Shown here: in pieces, positions 1-5,351 of the stretch
How the letters are laid out: each line of letters begins with the position of its first letter
Numbering within the stretch: position 1 is the stretch's first letter
DNA from: Kiritimatiellia bacterium
GTDB lineage: Bacteria > Verrucomicrobiota > Kiritimatiellia > RFP12 > UBA1067
Assembly: GCA_017412325.1 (NCBI GenBank)
Contig: JAFPYE010000009.1
Location: forward strand, 1-6,655
Length of the DNA: 6,655 nt
Reading direction: 5' to 3'
The notes under the pieces: model-generated
What the model saw: only the letters and a program-made list of their open reading frames with translations
The model's database searches: none
Told to the model about the DNA's origin: nothing
Made by a program: the position numbers and the translations under genes

Positions 1-236
1 CGGACAAGCCCTTCATGGGACGGGATTGCACGATAGAGCTTCGCGCCGCGCAGCTCGCGCGAATAGCGTTCGGGATCGACTGCATCGCGTCGGCAGACCT
101 TCACCGCCGCGGGTTCGCCGTCCGGGGAGAAGGCGAGATAGACCACGCCATACGCGCCGTAGCCGATTTCCCGTTCAAGCCGCCAGCTCCCGCAGGATGG
201 CGGCTGTGAACTAACTTTCAACGTCTCGCCTTGCAT
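1..236 (-). CDS. Ser/Thr protein kinase (Hanks type), N-terminal part, cut by left window edge
   Basis: Seen: 78 complete codons from the ATG at 236 run off the left edge. After about 17 residues of leader comes a kinase N-lobe: the glycine-rich loop GYGAYGVVY (residues 25-33, pattern GxGxxGxV), the AVK motif with the ATP-anchoring lysine K46, and a helix-C glutamate, probably E61 in SRELRGAKLY, followed by HEGLV, where kinases usually have H-x-N-I-V. Known: these features orient ATP in eukaryotic-like Ser/Thr kinases. The catalytic loop (HRD) and DFG motifs would lie beyond the window, so activity and any sensor or membrane domain cannot be judged. The start is fixed by position: the only in-frame ATG before the glycine loop lies 8 nt after a TATAAT box, with no Shine-Dalgarno. 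It follows the rluA-like gene after a 48-bp gap and has its own promoter, though read-through from the operon is possible because no terminator is visible. Confidence 0.9.
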   Translation of the reverse strand, partial: MQGETLKVSSQPPSCGSWRLEREIGYGAYGVVYLAFSPDGEPAAVKVCRRDAVDPERYSRELRGAKLYRAIPSHEGLV

Positions 237-244
237 ACGAGTAA

Positions 245-253
245 ATTATACCA
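245..253 (-). promoter_or_regulatory. Extended -10 promoter of the kinase gene (TGGTATAAT)
   Basis: On the minus strand this reads TGGTATAAT, a perfect -10 hexamer (245-250) with the TGn extension (251-253). No good -35 hexamer is found 17 or 18 bp upstream, which is acceptable for extended -10 promoters. The usual spacing puts transcription start near 236-238, at or within 2 nt of the kinase ATG, so the transcript is predicted to be leaderless. The 15-base block 245-259 matches the corresponding blocks at the other two promoters of this window at 13 of 15 positions each. Confidence 0.7.
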
Positions 254-284
254 TATTCCAACGATGTTCATGGAGCCAGCAGGG

Positions 285-920
285 TCAGATGGCATAGACG
301 ATGTCAGGGGGAACGGGAGCCGAAAATTCGACGCGGCGGCCGGCGGCCGGGTGCAGAAATGCGAGCGAGACGGCGTGCAGAAGCATCCGCCGCGGTTTTA
401 TCCGCAGCCGGCGGTCCTTTTCGCGGTCGCCGTAGAGGGAATCGCCGACAATCGGCGTGCCCAGTTCCTTTGCATGGATGCGGATCTGGTGCATCCGCCC
501 CGTCTCGATCTTGAATTCGACGAGCGCAAGGCCGCTTTTCTTGCCGAGCACCGTCCAATGCGTGACGGCGCGCAGCCGTTCGCGCCCCACCGGTGTCGTG
601 ATCGTGCCCTGCGTCAGCTGCGGCGCGCCGTGCAACACCGCGAGATACGTCTTCTCCACCGTGTCGTGCCGCTCGAACTGGCGCCGGAGCGCGAGGTAGG
701 CGCGCTGCGTCTTCGCCAGCACGAGCACGCCGCTCGTGTCGGCGTCGAGCCGGTGCACCACGCCGGGGCGCGATTCGCTGCCGACCGCCCGCGCCGCCGG
801 GCAGTGCTGCACAAATTCATCCGTCAGGGTGCCGCGTTCGTGGCCGGGCGACGGATGGACGCACTGCCCCGCCGGCTTGTTCACGACCAGGATGTCGCCG
901 TCCTCGAAGATCACGTCCAT
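285..920 (-). CDS. RluA-family 23S rRNA/tRNA pseudouridine synthase
   Basis: Encodes 211 aa. It converts uridine to pseudouridine in structured RNA in the cytoplasm. Seen: an opening FEDGDILVVNKPAG (residues 5-18), the family signature HRLDADTSG (56-64) whose Asp59 is the expected catalytic nucleophile, the GRMHQIRIH block (141-149), the IVGDSLYG block (157-164), and LHA (181-183) near the end. There is no N-terminal S4 RNA-binding domain. The size is therefore like RluA (about 220 aa) rather than RluC or RluD (above 300 aa), but the exact target site cannot be told from sequence, so no symbol is given. The start ATG at 920 lies inside the last codons of the upstream folK-type gene (10-nt overlap) and has a GGAG eight bases upstream, so it is likely translated by coupling. 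It is the last gene of the secDF operon; the kinase gene follows 48 bp later under its own promoter. Confidence 0.93.
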   Translation of the reverse strand: MDVIFEDGDILVVNKPAGQCVHPSPGHERGTLTDEFVQHCPAARAVGSESRPGVVHRLDADTSGVLVLAKTQRAYLALRRQFERHDTVEKTYLAVLHGAPQLTQGTITTPVGRERLRAVTHWTVLGKKSGLALVEFKIETGRMHQIRIHAKELGTPIVGDSLYGDREKDRRLRIKPRRMLLHAVSLAFLHPAAGRRVEFSAPVPPDIVYAI

Positions 921-1324
921 AGCCCCAGCTCCGCAAGCGGCTCGCGCACAAACGCGCGTTCCTTCGCGCGCGGGTGCGGCAGCGTCAGTTCCGGCGTGTC
1001 CAGCCGCAGGCCGCCGAAGTCGATCAGGTCGATGTCGATGGTGCGCGGCCCGTTCCGCACCGTGCGCACGCGCCCCAGACTGTCTTCGATGGCGTGCATC
1101 CGCCGCGAAAACGCGAGCGGCTCCAGCCCCGTCTCGAACACGGCGACCTGGTTCAGAAACTTGAGCGCGGCGAATTCCGGCGGCACGTCCACCGGCTCCG
1201 TCTCGCGCACGGACGACATCTGGACGAGGCGCGTGAGCGGCAGCGCCGCCAGCGCCGCGACCGCCCGCTCCAGATAGGTGGCGCGCGGCTCCAGGTTGCT
1301 GCCGAGCGACACGAGGGCGCGCAC
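911..1324 (-). other. folK: HPPK domain with possible internal GTG start
   Basis: This is the part of the fused frame that encodes HPPK alone. GTG codons occur in frame at residue 226 (1324-1322) and residue 230 (1312-1310), just before and inside the first strand of HPPK. No ATG and no Shine-Dalgarno precede them. If used, GTG at 1324 would give 137 aa, close to the compact end of the family (E. coli FolK is about 158 aa). None of the three minus-strand frames has a stop codon across about 1265-1345, so a single indel in the junction would not restore a normal response-regulator terminus there. Confidence 0.35.
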
Positions 1325-1999
1325 CGTCGCCGCCGACGCGTAGCCGACGCCGCGCACCGTCCGGATCGCCTCGCCGTCCGCCCCCAGCTTCTCCCGAAGC
1401 CGCGCCATCGCCATCGACAGCGTGTTTTCCGCAACATCCCGGTCGGCGCCCCAGAATTTCGTCAGCAGCCCGTCGCGGTTGAACACTTCGCCGGGATGCG
1501 CGGCCAACAGGCGCAGGATCGCCACTTCCCGTTCCGTGAGCGCGGCACTTTCGCCGCGCGCCGAGACCATCCGCAGGGCCGCCGACTCCACCCGCCAGCC
1601 GAAGAACGAGAAATCGCCGCACCCGCCCGCCGTGCGGCGCAGGGCGGCGGCGATGCGGGCGAGCCAGACCGCTTCCGACGCCGACTTGGACAGGAAATCG
1701 TCCGCGCCCGCGCCGAGTCCGCGCACCTCGTGCGCCTCGGTGTCCTTCGCCGTCAGGAAGAGGATCGGCGTCGTCGCGTCGCCATCGCGCACGGCCCGGC
1801 AGACGTCGTAGCCGTTCAGCTTCGGCATCATCACGTCGAGGAGCAGGAGGTCGGGCCGCCGTTCGCGGTAGAGCCGGAGCGCCGCCTCCCCGTCCGCCGC
1901 CGCGCGCACCGCATAGCCCGCGCGTTCCAGCAGCGCGGCGAGCGCGCGCCGCAGCACACGCTCGTCTTCCGCCAGGAGGATCTCGCGCCGCGCGTTCAT
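911..1999 (-). CDS. folK: OmpR-type response regulator fused in frame to HPPK (FolK)
   Basis: One uninterrupted frame of 362 aa. Residues 5-122 are a receiver domain: acidic pair E11/D12, phospho-acceptor D55 in LLLLDVMMP, T83, and K105. Residue 106 is Ser where most receivers have Pro (KP). Residues about 130-222 form an OmpR/PhoB winged helix, with TEREVAILRLLA (155-166), the recognition-helix region ENTLSMAMARLREKL (191-205) and IRTVRGVGY (212-220). Residues 227-362 are 6-hydroxymethyl-dihydropterin pyrophosphokinase: RALVSLGSNL (227-236), ETEPV (266-270), FLNQV (281-285), NGPRTIDIDLI (316-326) with Mg-binding D322/D324, and PH (341-342) with R348 after it. Known: HPPK transfers pyrophosphate from ATP to hydroxymethyl-dihydropterin in folate synthesis. 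The ATG at 1999 overlaps the tpk stop (ATGA). No cognate histidine kinase is in view. Whether one fused protein is made, or HPPK also starts internally at a GTG, is open. Both domain assignments are secure. Confidence 0.9.
   Translation of the reverse strand: MNARREILLAEDERVLRRALAALLERAGYAVRAAADGEAALRLYRERRPDLLLLDVMMPKLNGYDVCRAVRDGDATTPILFLTAKDTEAHEVRGLGAGADDFLSKSASEAVWLARIAAALRRTAGGCGDFSFFGWRVESAALRMVSARGESAALTEREVAILRLLAAHPGEVFNRDGLLTKFWGADRDVAENTLSMAMARLREKLGADGEAIRTVRGVGYASAATVRALVSLGSNLEPRATYLERAVAALAALPLTRLVQMSSVRETEPVDVPPEFAALKFLNQVAVFETGLEPLAFSRRMHAIEDSLGRVRTVRNGPRTIDIDLIDFGGLRLDTPELTLPHPRAKERAFVREPLAELGLWT
929..932 (-). promoter_or_regulatory. Shine-Dalgarno GGAG of the rluA-like gene
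   Basis: GGAG on the minus strand, 8 nt before the ATG at 920, embedded in the final codons of the preceding gene. It supports the start choice for the pseudouridine synthase. It is the only convincing Shine-Dalgarno among the five complete genes of the window. Confidence 0.55.
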
Positions 2000-2601
2000 G
2001 CGTGTGCGATGTAGACGTAGACGGGGCGGTCGCTCGCGAGCGTCACCGACCGGGCTGAGGCGCGGTTGAGGGTCGCCGTCGCGAGCGTGCGGAACGTCAC
2101 GCCGTCGAGCGGCCATTCGAGCCCCGTCGAGGTCATCCGCGTCGCCGGATCGGGCGCGAAAATGGAAATCGCCGTGCCGACGGAAACGCGGAAGCGCCGC
2201 CGTCCGGCCAGCGGGTGGAACGTGCCGAAGTCCGTCAGCATCGTCACGCCCGCCGCGAGCGCGCGGAAGACGTTGCCGATCGTGTGGTCCTCGCGCTTTC
2301 CGGTCGCGCCGACAATCGCGAGATCCGTCCAGCCCCGGGCGCGGCAGTAGGCGATGGCCTTGTCGAGGTCGTTGTCGTCCTGCTCCGCGACATGGACGAC
2401 GGTTGCGCCGCGCGCCGGCGTCTTGAATGAGTCCAGGTCGCCGATCACGACGTCGGGCCAGCGGCGGAAGCGACGGCGGTAGGAAAGGGCCGCGCCGTCG
2501 CAGGCGACGACCCGCCGGGCGGCGGCCAGCGTGGCAAACGCAACGCCGCCCTTCCGCGGAAAGTCGCCGTTGGCGAGAATGACGGTCGGGGCGGCGCGCA
2601 T
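1996..2601 (-). CDS. thiN: Thiamine pyrophosphokinase
   Basis: Encodes 201 aa. It makes thiamine diphosphate, the active cofactor, from thiamine and ATP in the cytoplasm. Seen: an ILANGDFP opening (7-15), VACDGAA (32-38), the acidic motif VIGDLDS (52-58), EQDDNDLDKAI (73-83), and GATGKREDHTIGN (98-110). These are the catalytic-domain signatures of the TPK family, whose aspartates bind Mg-ATP. The C-terminal third (about 135-199) is the beta-rich thiamine-binding domain, with TGLEWPLDG (159-167) matching the family's T-x-GL-x-WPL block. Its length is normal for bacterial TPK. The start ATG at 2601 lies 19 nt after the secDF stop with no Shine-Dalgarno in the gap (GC-rich, no GGAG). Its TGA stop overlaps the ATG of the response regulator-HPPK gene by 4 nt. 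Both suggest co-transcription and coupled translation with its neighbours. No TPP riboswitch is seen. Confidence 0.93.
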   Translation of the reverse strand: MRAAPTVILANGDFPRKGGVAFATLAAARRVVACDGAALSYRRRFRRWPDVVIGDLDSFKTPARGATVVHVAEQDDNDLDKAIAYCRARGWTDLAIVGATGKREDHTIGNVFRALAAGVTMLTDFGTFHPLAGRRRFRVSVGTAISIFAPDPATRMTSTGLEWPLDGVTFRTLATATLNRASARSVTLASDRPVYVYIAHA

Positions 2602-2620
2602 GGGGCGAACCGAGGGGCGC

Positions 2621-5185
2621 TTACTTCTGCGCGCCCTCTTCCTCGTCGAAGTCGGGGCGCTTGCCCTTGTACCACCAGAACATCACCGGCGTCGCGATGA
2701 ACACCGACGAGTAGGTGCCGGCGAGGATGCCGAGGAGCATCATCAGCGCGAAGTCGAAGATCGTGCCGTCGCCGAAGCAGAAGAGCGCGAGCACCGCGAA
2801 GAACGTCGTGACCGACGTGATGACCGTGCGGCCCAGGCAGGCGTTGATCGCCGCGTTGCAGACGTCCTTGAAGCTGCTGCGCTTGTCGCGCGTCAGCTGC
2901 TCGCGGATGCGGTCGAAGACGACGACGGTGTCGTTGATCGAGTAGCCGATGATCGTCAGGAGCGCCGTCACCACGATGAGCGAGACCTGCCGCCCGCAGA
3001 GCGAGAAGAGGCCGAGCGCGATGAGCGCGTCGTGCGCCAGCGCGACGAGGCCGCCGAGGCCGAAGCCGAACTTGAAGCGGAAGCCGACGTAGACCAGGAT
3101 CGCGAGAAGCGAGAAGAGGACGGCGTTGCGGCCCGACTTCTTGAGGTCTTCGCCGATCATCGAGCCGACTTCCTCGACGCTCGCCTCGGTCAGCTGCGCC
3201 TCCGGGAACTTTTCGACGAGGAGCGACGTCACGTACGCGCCGACGTTGCGGTCGGGGAGCAGCTTGCCCTTCGCGGTCTCGGAAGACTCGCCCGTCTTGA
3301 CGAGGAGCGTCGTGTTGCCGACGCCGCGCTGGTACTGGATGACCGTCGCGTTGTCGAACGCGTCGAGCGTGGCGCGGATGTCGCCGACCGCCGGCTGCTT
3401 CGCCTCGTCCTGCGTCAGGTCGTAGACGATCGAGGTGCCGCCCGTGAGGTCCACCGCCAGCACGGAGGCGGGATTGACGAACGCACGGCCGAAGAAGATC
3501 GCGAGCGAGACGACGATGATCGCCGCCGACGCGAGGAGCATCTTGTTGCCGTACTGCATGAAGTCGAACTTCGGCTCCTTGAAGAACTGGAGCATCTTGA
3601 ACGGCGTGGCGCGCTCGGGCTTGACGAGGTGCTCGAAGACGAGGCGCGTGACGACGACCGCCGTGAACATCGAGATGAGGACGCCCGCCGTGAGCGTGAT
3701 CGCGAAGCCGCGCACGGGGCCCGTGCCGACCACGAAGAGGATGATGCCCGTGATGATCGTCGTAAGGTTCGAGTCGAGGATCGCGGTGAACGCGCGGCCG
3801 TAGCCGTTCTTGATCGCGTCGCCCGCCTTGCGTCCGGCAGCGAACTCCTCGCGGATGCGCTCGAAGACGAGCACGTTCGCGTCGACCGCCATGCCGAGCG
3901 TCAGCACGAGGCCCGCGATGCCGGGCATCGTCAGGACCGGCAGCTGCACCGAGCCGCCGCCGCCCATCGAGGGATCCTGCGCGAACACGCCGAGGATGTT
4001 GGCGACGATGACGAGCGCGGTCGGCAGGAGCGCCACGTCGAGGAAGAGCGCGACGTTGGCGACGAGGCCCGCGTACCAGTAGTAGATGAACATGAAGATC
4101 GCCACGAGCGCAAAGCCGATGGCCGCCGCCCAGACGCCCGACTTGATCGCGTCGTCGCCCACCGTGGGCGCGACCGAGCTTTCGGCAAGGATCTTCAGCG
4201 GCGCGGGCAGCGCGCCCGCGTTCAGGTCGGCGGCGAGCTGCTTCGCCTCCTGGAGCGTGAAGCGGCCCGTGATCACGCCCTCGGAGCCGATCTCCGACTG
4301 GATGCGCGGCGCGGAAATGAGCGTGTCGTCGAGGATGATCGCCAGGCACCGGCCCTCGCCCGTCTTGTTCTTGGGGCCGCCCGCCTTGTAGTTGCGCGTG
4401 AGCGTGGAGAACTTCTTGCCGCCCTCCGAATCGAGGCGGAACTTGACCTCGAAGCCGCCCTTGAGACTGTCGCGCTCCCACGCGGCGGACTCCAGGTTGT
4501 CGCCCGTCAGCTCGACCTGGCGCGAGACGAAGTGCGGCGAGTAGGTGCCGTCCTTGTTGTCCTCGAGCATGAAGCGGTAGCGGTCGTCGGTCGTGCCGAA
4601 CGCGGCGAGGCGCGCGGCGTAGCCGGGCGTCGCGGCGACTTCCGCGTAGTTGGCGGCGCGCGCGTAGCCGTGGCCCTTCTTCTCGTAGCCCTCGGGGCAC
4701 GTGTCCTTGGAGAGGATCTTGTCGACGAGCTGGTAGTCCTTCGGGTGCGTCAGGCGGAACTCGAGGTAGGCCATCGACTGGAGCCGCGCCTTCGCCTCCT
4801 TGCGGAGCTTCTCGTCCGCGCCGGGGAGCTGCACGATCAGCTGGTGCTTCTTCGGGAGCGACTGGATGACGGGCTCGTTCGTGCCCATGTTGTCGACGCG
4901 CTTGCGGATGACGCCCGTGATGCGCTCGTCGCAGTCCTTCAGCACCTTGGCGATTTCGGCCTGCACGCGCTCGGGGTCGTTCGTGTAGGCGGGGTTCGCG
5001 GCGAGGATCGTCTCCGCGAGCTTCTCCTCGTCCACGCCGAGCGTGAAGGACGTGCCGCCGCTCAGGTCGAGCCCGAGGCGGATCTTCTCCTTCGCCGGGA
5101 AGGTGACATGCACCGAAACCGCCGCGAGGAGCAGCAGCACGAGCCATTTCCAGATATTGTTGCGCACAACCGATTCTTTGGCCAT
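2621..5185 (-). CDS. secDF: Protein translocase subunit SecDF (SecD-SecF fusion)
   Basis: Encodes 854 aa in the inner membrane. SecDF uses the proton gradient to pull secreted proteins out of the SecYEG channel. SecD half: TM1 (about 11-29), the domain-1 motif GLDLSGGTSF (38-47), a large periplasmic region to about 346, then five TM segments (about 347-517) with GMAVDANVLVFERIREE (431-447); D435 is the expected proton-relay Asp. SecF half: TM (about 549-567), AVDLTGGTS (577-585), a smaller periplasmic domain, and five TMs (about 687-836) with GYSINDTVVVFDRIREQL (747-764). This is the full 12-TM fused architecture seen in Bacillus, Bacteroidota and some PVC bacteria; E. coli has two genes. Start: ATG at 5185 gives a natural KESVVRNNIWKW lead into TM1. 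A longer frame upstream would run through the promoter and is rejected. It is the first gene of the operon. Its leader of about 32 nt is A/G-rich without a clear Shine-Dalgarno. The tail is acidic (DFDEEEGAQK). Confidence 0.97.
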   Translation of the reverse strand: MAKESVVRNNIWKWLVLLLLAAVSVHVTFPAKEKIRLGLDLSGGTSFTLGVDEEKLAETILAANPAYTNDPERVQAEIAKVLKDCDERITGVIRKRVDNMGTNEPVIQSLPKKHQLIVQLPGADEKLRKEAKARLQSMAYLEFRLTHPKDYQLVDKILSKDTCPEGYEKKGHGYARAANYAEVAATPGYAARLAAFGTTDDRYRFMLEDNKDGTYSPHFVSRQVELTGDNLESAAWERDSLKGGFEVKFRLDSEGGKKFSTLTRNYKAGGPKNKTGEGRCLAIILDDTLISAPRIQSEIGSEGVITGRFTLQEAKQLAADLNAGALPAPLKILAESSVAPTVGDDAIKSGVWAAAIGFALVAIFMFIYYWYAGLVANVALFLDVALLPTALVIVANILGVFAQDPSMGGGGSVQLPVLTMPGIAGLVLTLGMAVDANVLVFERIREEFAAGRKAGDAIKNGYGRAFTAILDSNLTTIITGIILFVVGTGPVRGFAITLTAGVLISMFTAVVVTRLVFEHLVKPERATPFKMLQFFKEPKFDFMQYGNKMLLASAAIIVVSLAIFFGRAFVNPASVLAVDLTGGTSIVYDLTQDEAKQPAVGDIRATLDAFDNATVIQYQRGVGNTTLLVKTGESSETAKGKLLPDRNVGAYVTSLLVEKFPEAQLTEASVEEVGSMIGEDLKKSGRNAVLFSLLAILVYVGFRFKFGFGLGGLVALAHDALIALGLFSLCGRQVSLIVVTALLTIIGYSINDTVVVFDRIREQLTRDKRSSFKDVCNAAINACLGRTVITSVTTFFAVLALFCFGDGTIFDFALMMLLGILAGTYSSVFIATPVMFWWYKGKRPDFDEEEGAQK

Positions 5186-5224
5186 TGTCTTTTGCTTTCT
5201 TCTTTCTGTAGACAAATTTGGCGT

Positions 5225-5254
5225 ATTATACCAAATCCCGATTTCACACGTCAA
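5225..5254 (-). promoter_or_regulatory. Sigma-70-type promoter of the secDF operon
   Basis: On the minus strand, -35 TTGACG (5249-5254), an 18-bp spacer, and -10 TATAAT (5225-5230) preceded by TGG (extended -10). Five of six -35 bases and all six -10 bases match consensus, making this the strongest promoter in the window. Transcription should start near 5218, leaving a leader of about 32 nt that is A/G-rich (GAAAGAAGAAAG) before the ATG at 5185. It is expected to drive secDF, thiN, the response regulator-folK fusion and the rluA-like gene. Confidence 0.8.
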
Positions 5255-5276
5255 CCGCCTTGCACGCCCCTCGCCT

Positions 5277-5295
5277 GTTCCGGACGGGCCGGAAC
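5277..5295. promoter_or_regulatory. Perfect 7-bp inverted repeat between divergent promoters (possible operator)
   Basis: GTTCCGG (5277-5283), a 5-base spacer, then CCGGAAC (5289-5295). The centre at 5286 is 32 bp from the inner edge of the secDF -35 and 29 bp from the plus-strand -35, nearly midway. No T-run follows on either side, so it does not look like a terminator. It could bind a dimeric regulator acting on both promoters. This is inference from one copy, and GC-rich palindromes also arise by chance. Confidence 0.35.
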
Positions 5296-5314
5296 GGTTT
5301 CTGCGACGCGGCCC

Positions 5315-5344
5315 TTCACGCCGGCGGGCGGAATATGATACAAT
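5315..5344 (+). promoter_or_regulatory. Promoter of the YitT-family gene, predicted leaderless
   Basis: -10 TACAAT (5339-5344) with the TGa extension (5336-5338), and a weak -35 TTCACG (5315-5320) at an 18-bp spacing. Only 7 nt separate the -10 from the ATG at 5352, so transcription should begin at about 5351-5352, at the start codon itself. No Shine-Dalgarno is present. The 15-base block 5330-5344 matches the kinase promoter block on the opposite strand at 13 of 15 positions. Confidence 0.65.
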
Positions 5345-5351
5345 ACGCGCC

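Noticed and set aside
237..284. Terminator between the rluA-like gene and the kinase
   Set aside because: I found only a 4-bp CCAT/ATGG pairing and no stem followed by a T-run, so no intrinsic terminator is called.
231..1277. Plus-strand open frame of 348 codons opposite the rluA-like and folK genes
   Set aside because: The composition is biased and no family is recognisable. It runs through the kinase promoter and two supported genes on the other strand.
974..2014. Plus-strand open frame of 346 codons opposite the response regulator-HPPK gene
   Set aside because: It has Arg/Gln/His-rich composition without motifs, lies wholly antisense to two recognised domains, and has no promoter or ribosome site.
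2000..2116. Upstream extension of the response regulator to an ATG at 2116
   Set aside because: It would overlap thiN out of frame with an Arg-rich stretch. The ATG at 1999 gives a standard receiver N-terminus and the typical ATGA overlap.
2445..5147. Minus-strand open frame of 900 codons overlapping secDF in another frame
   Set aside because: It is rich in Arg, Gly, Pro and His, with no membrane segments or motifs. The same DNA encodes SecDF with all family signatures in the other frame.
2531..5338. Plus-strand open frame of 935 codons opposite secDF
   Set aside because: It is antisense to a well-supported 854-aa SecDF. The translation is dominated by Arg, Asp, Glu, Val and Ala in low-complexity runs, a typical shadow in GC-rich DNA, and no domain is recognisable.
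5043..5351. Upstream extension of the YitT-family gene to 5043
   Set aside because: The extra 103 codons are antisense to the secDF start and cross both promoters. They carry no family similarity.
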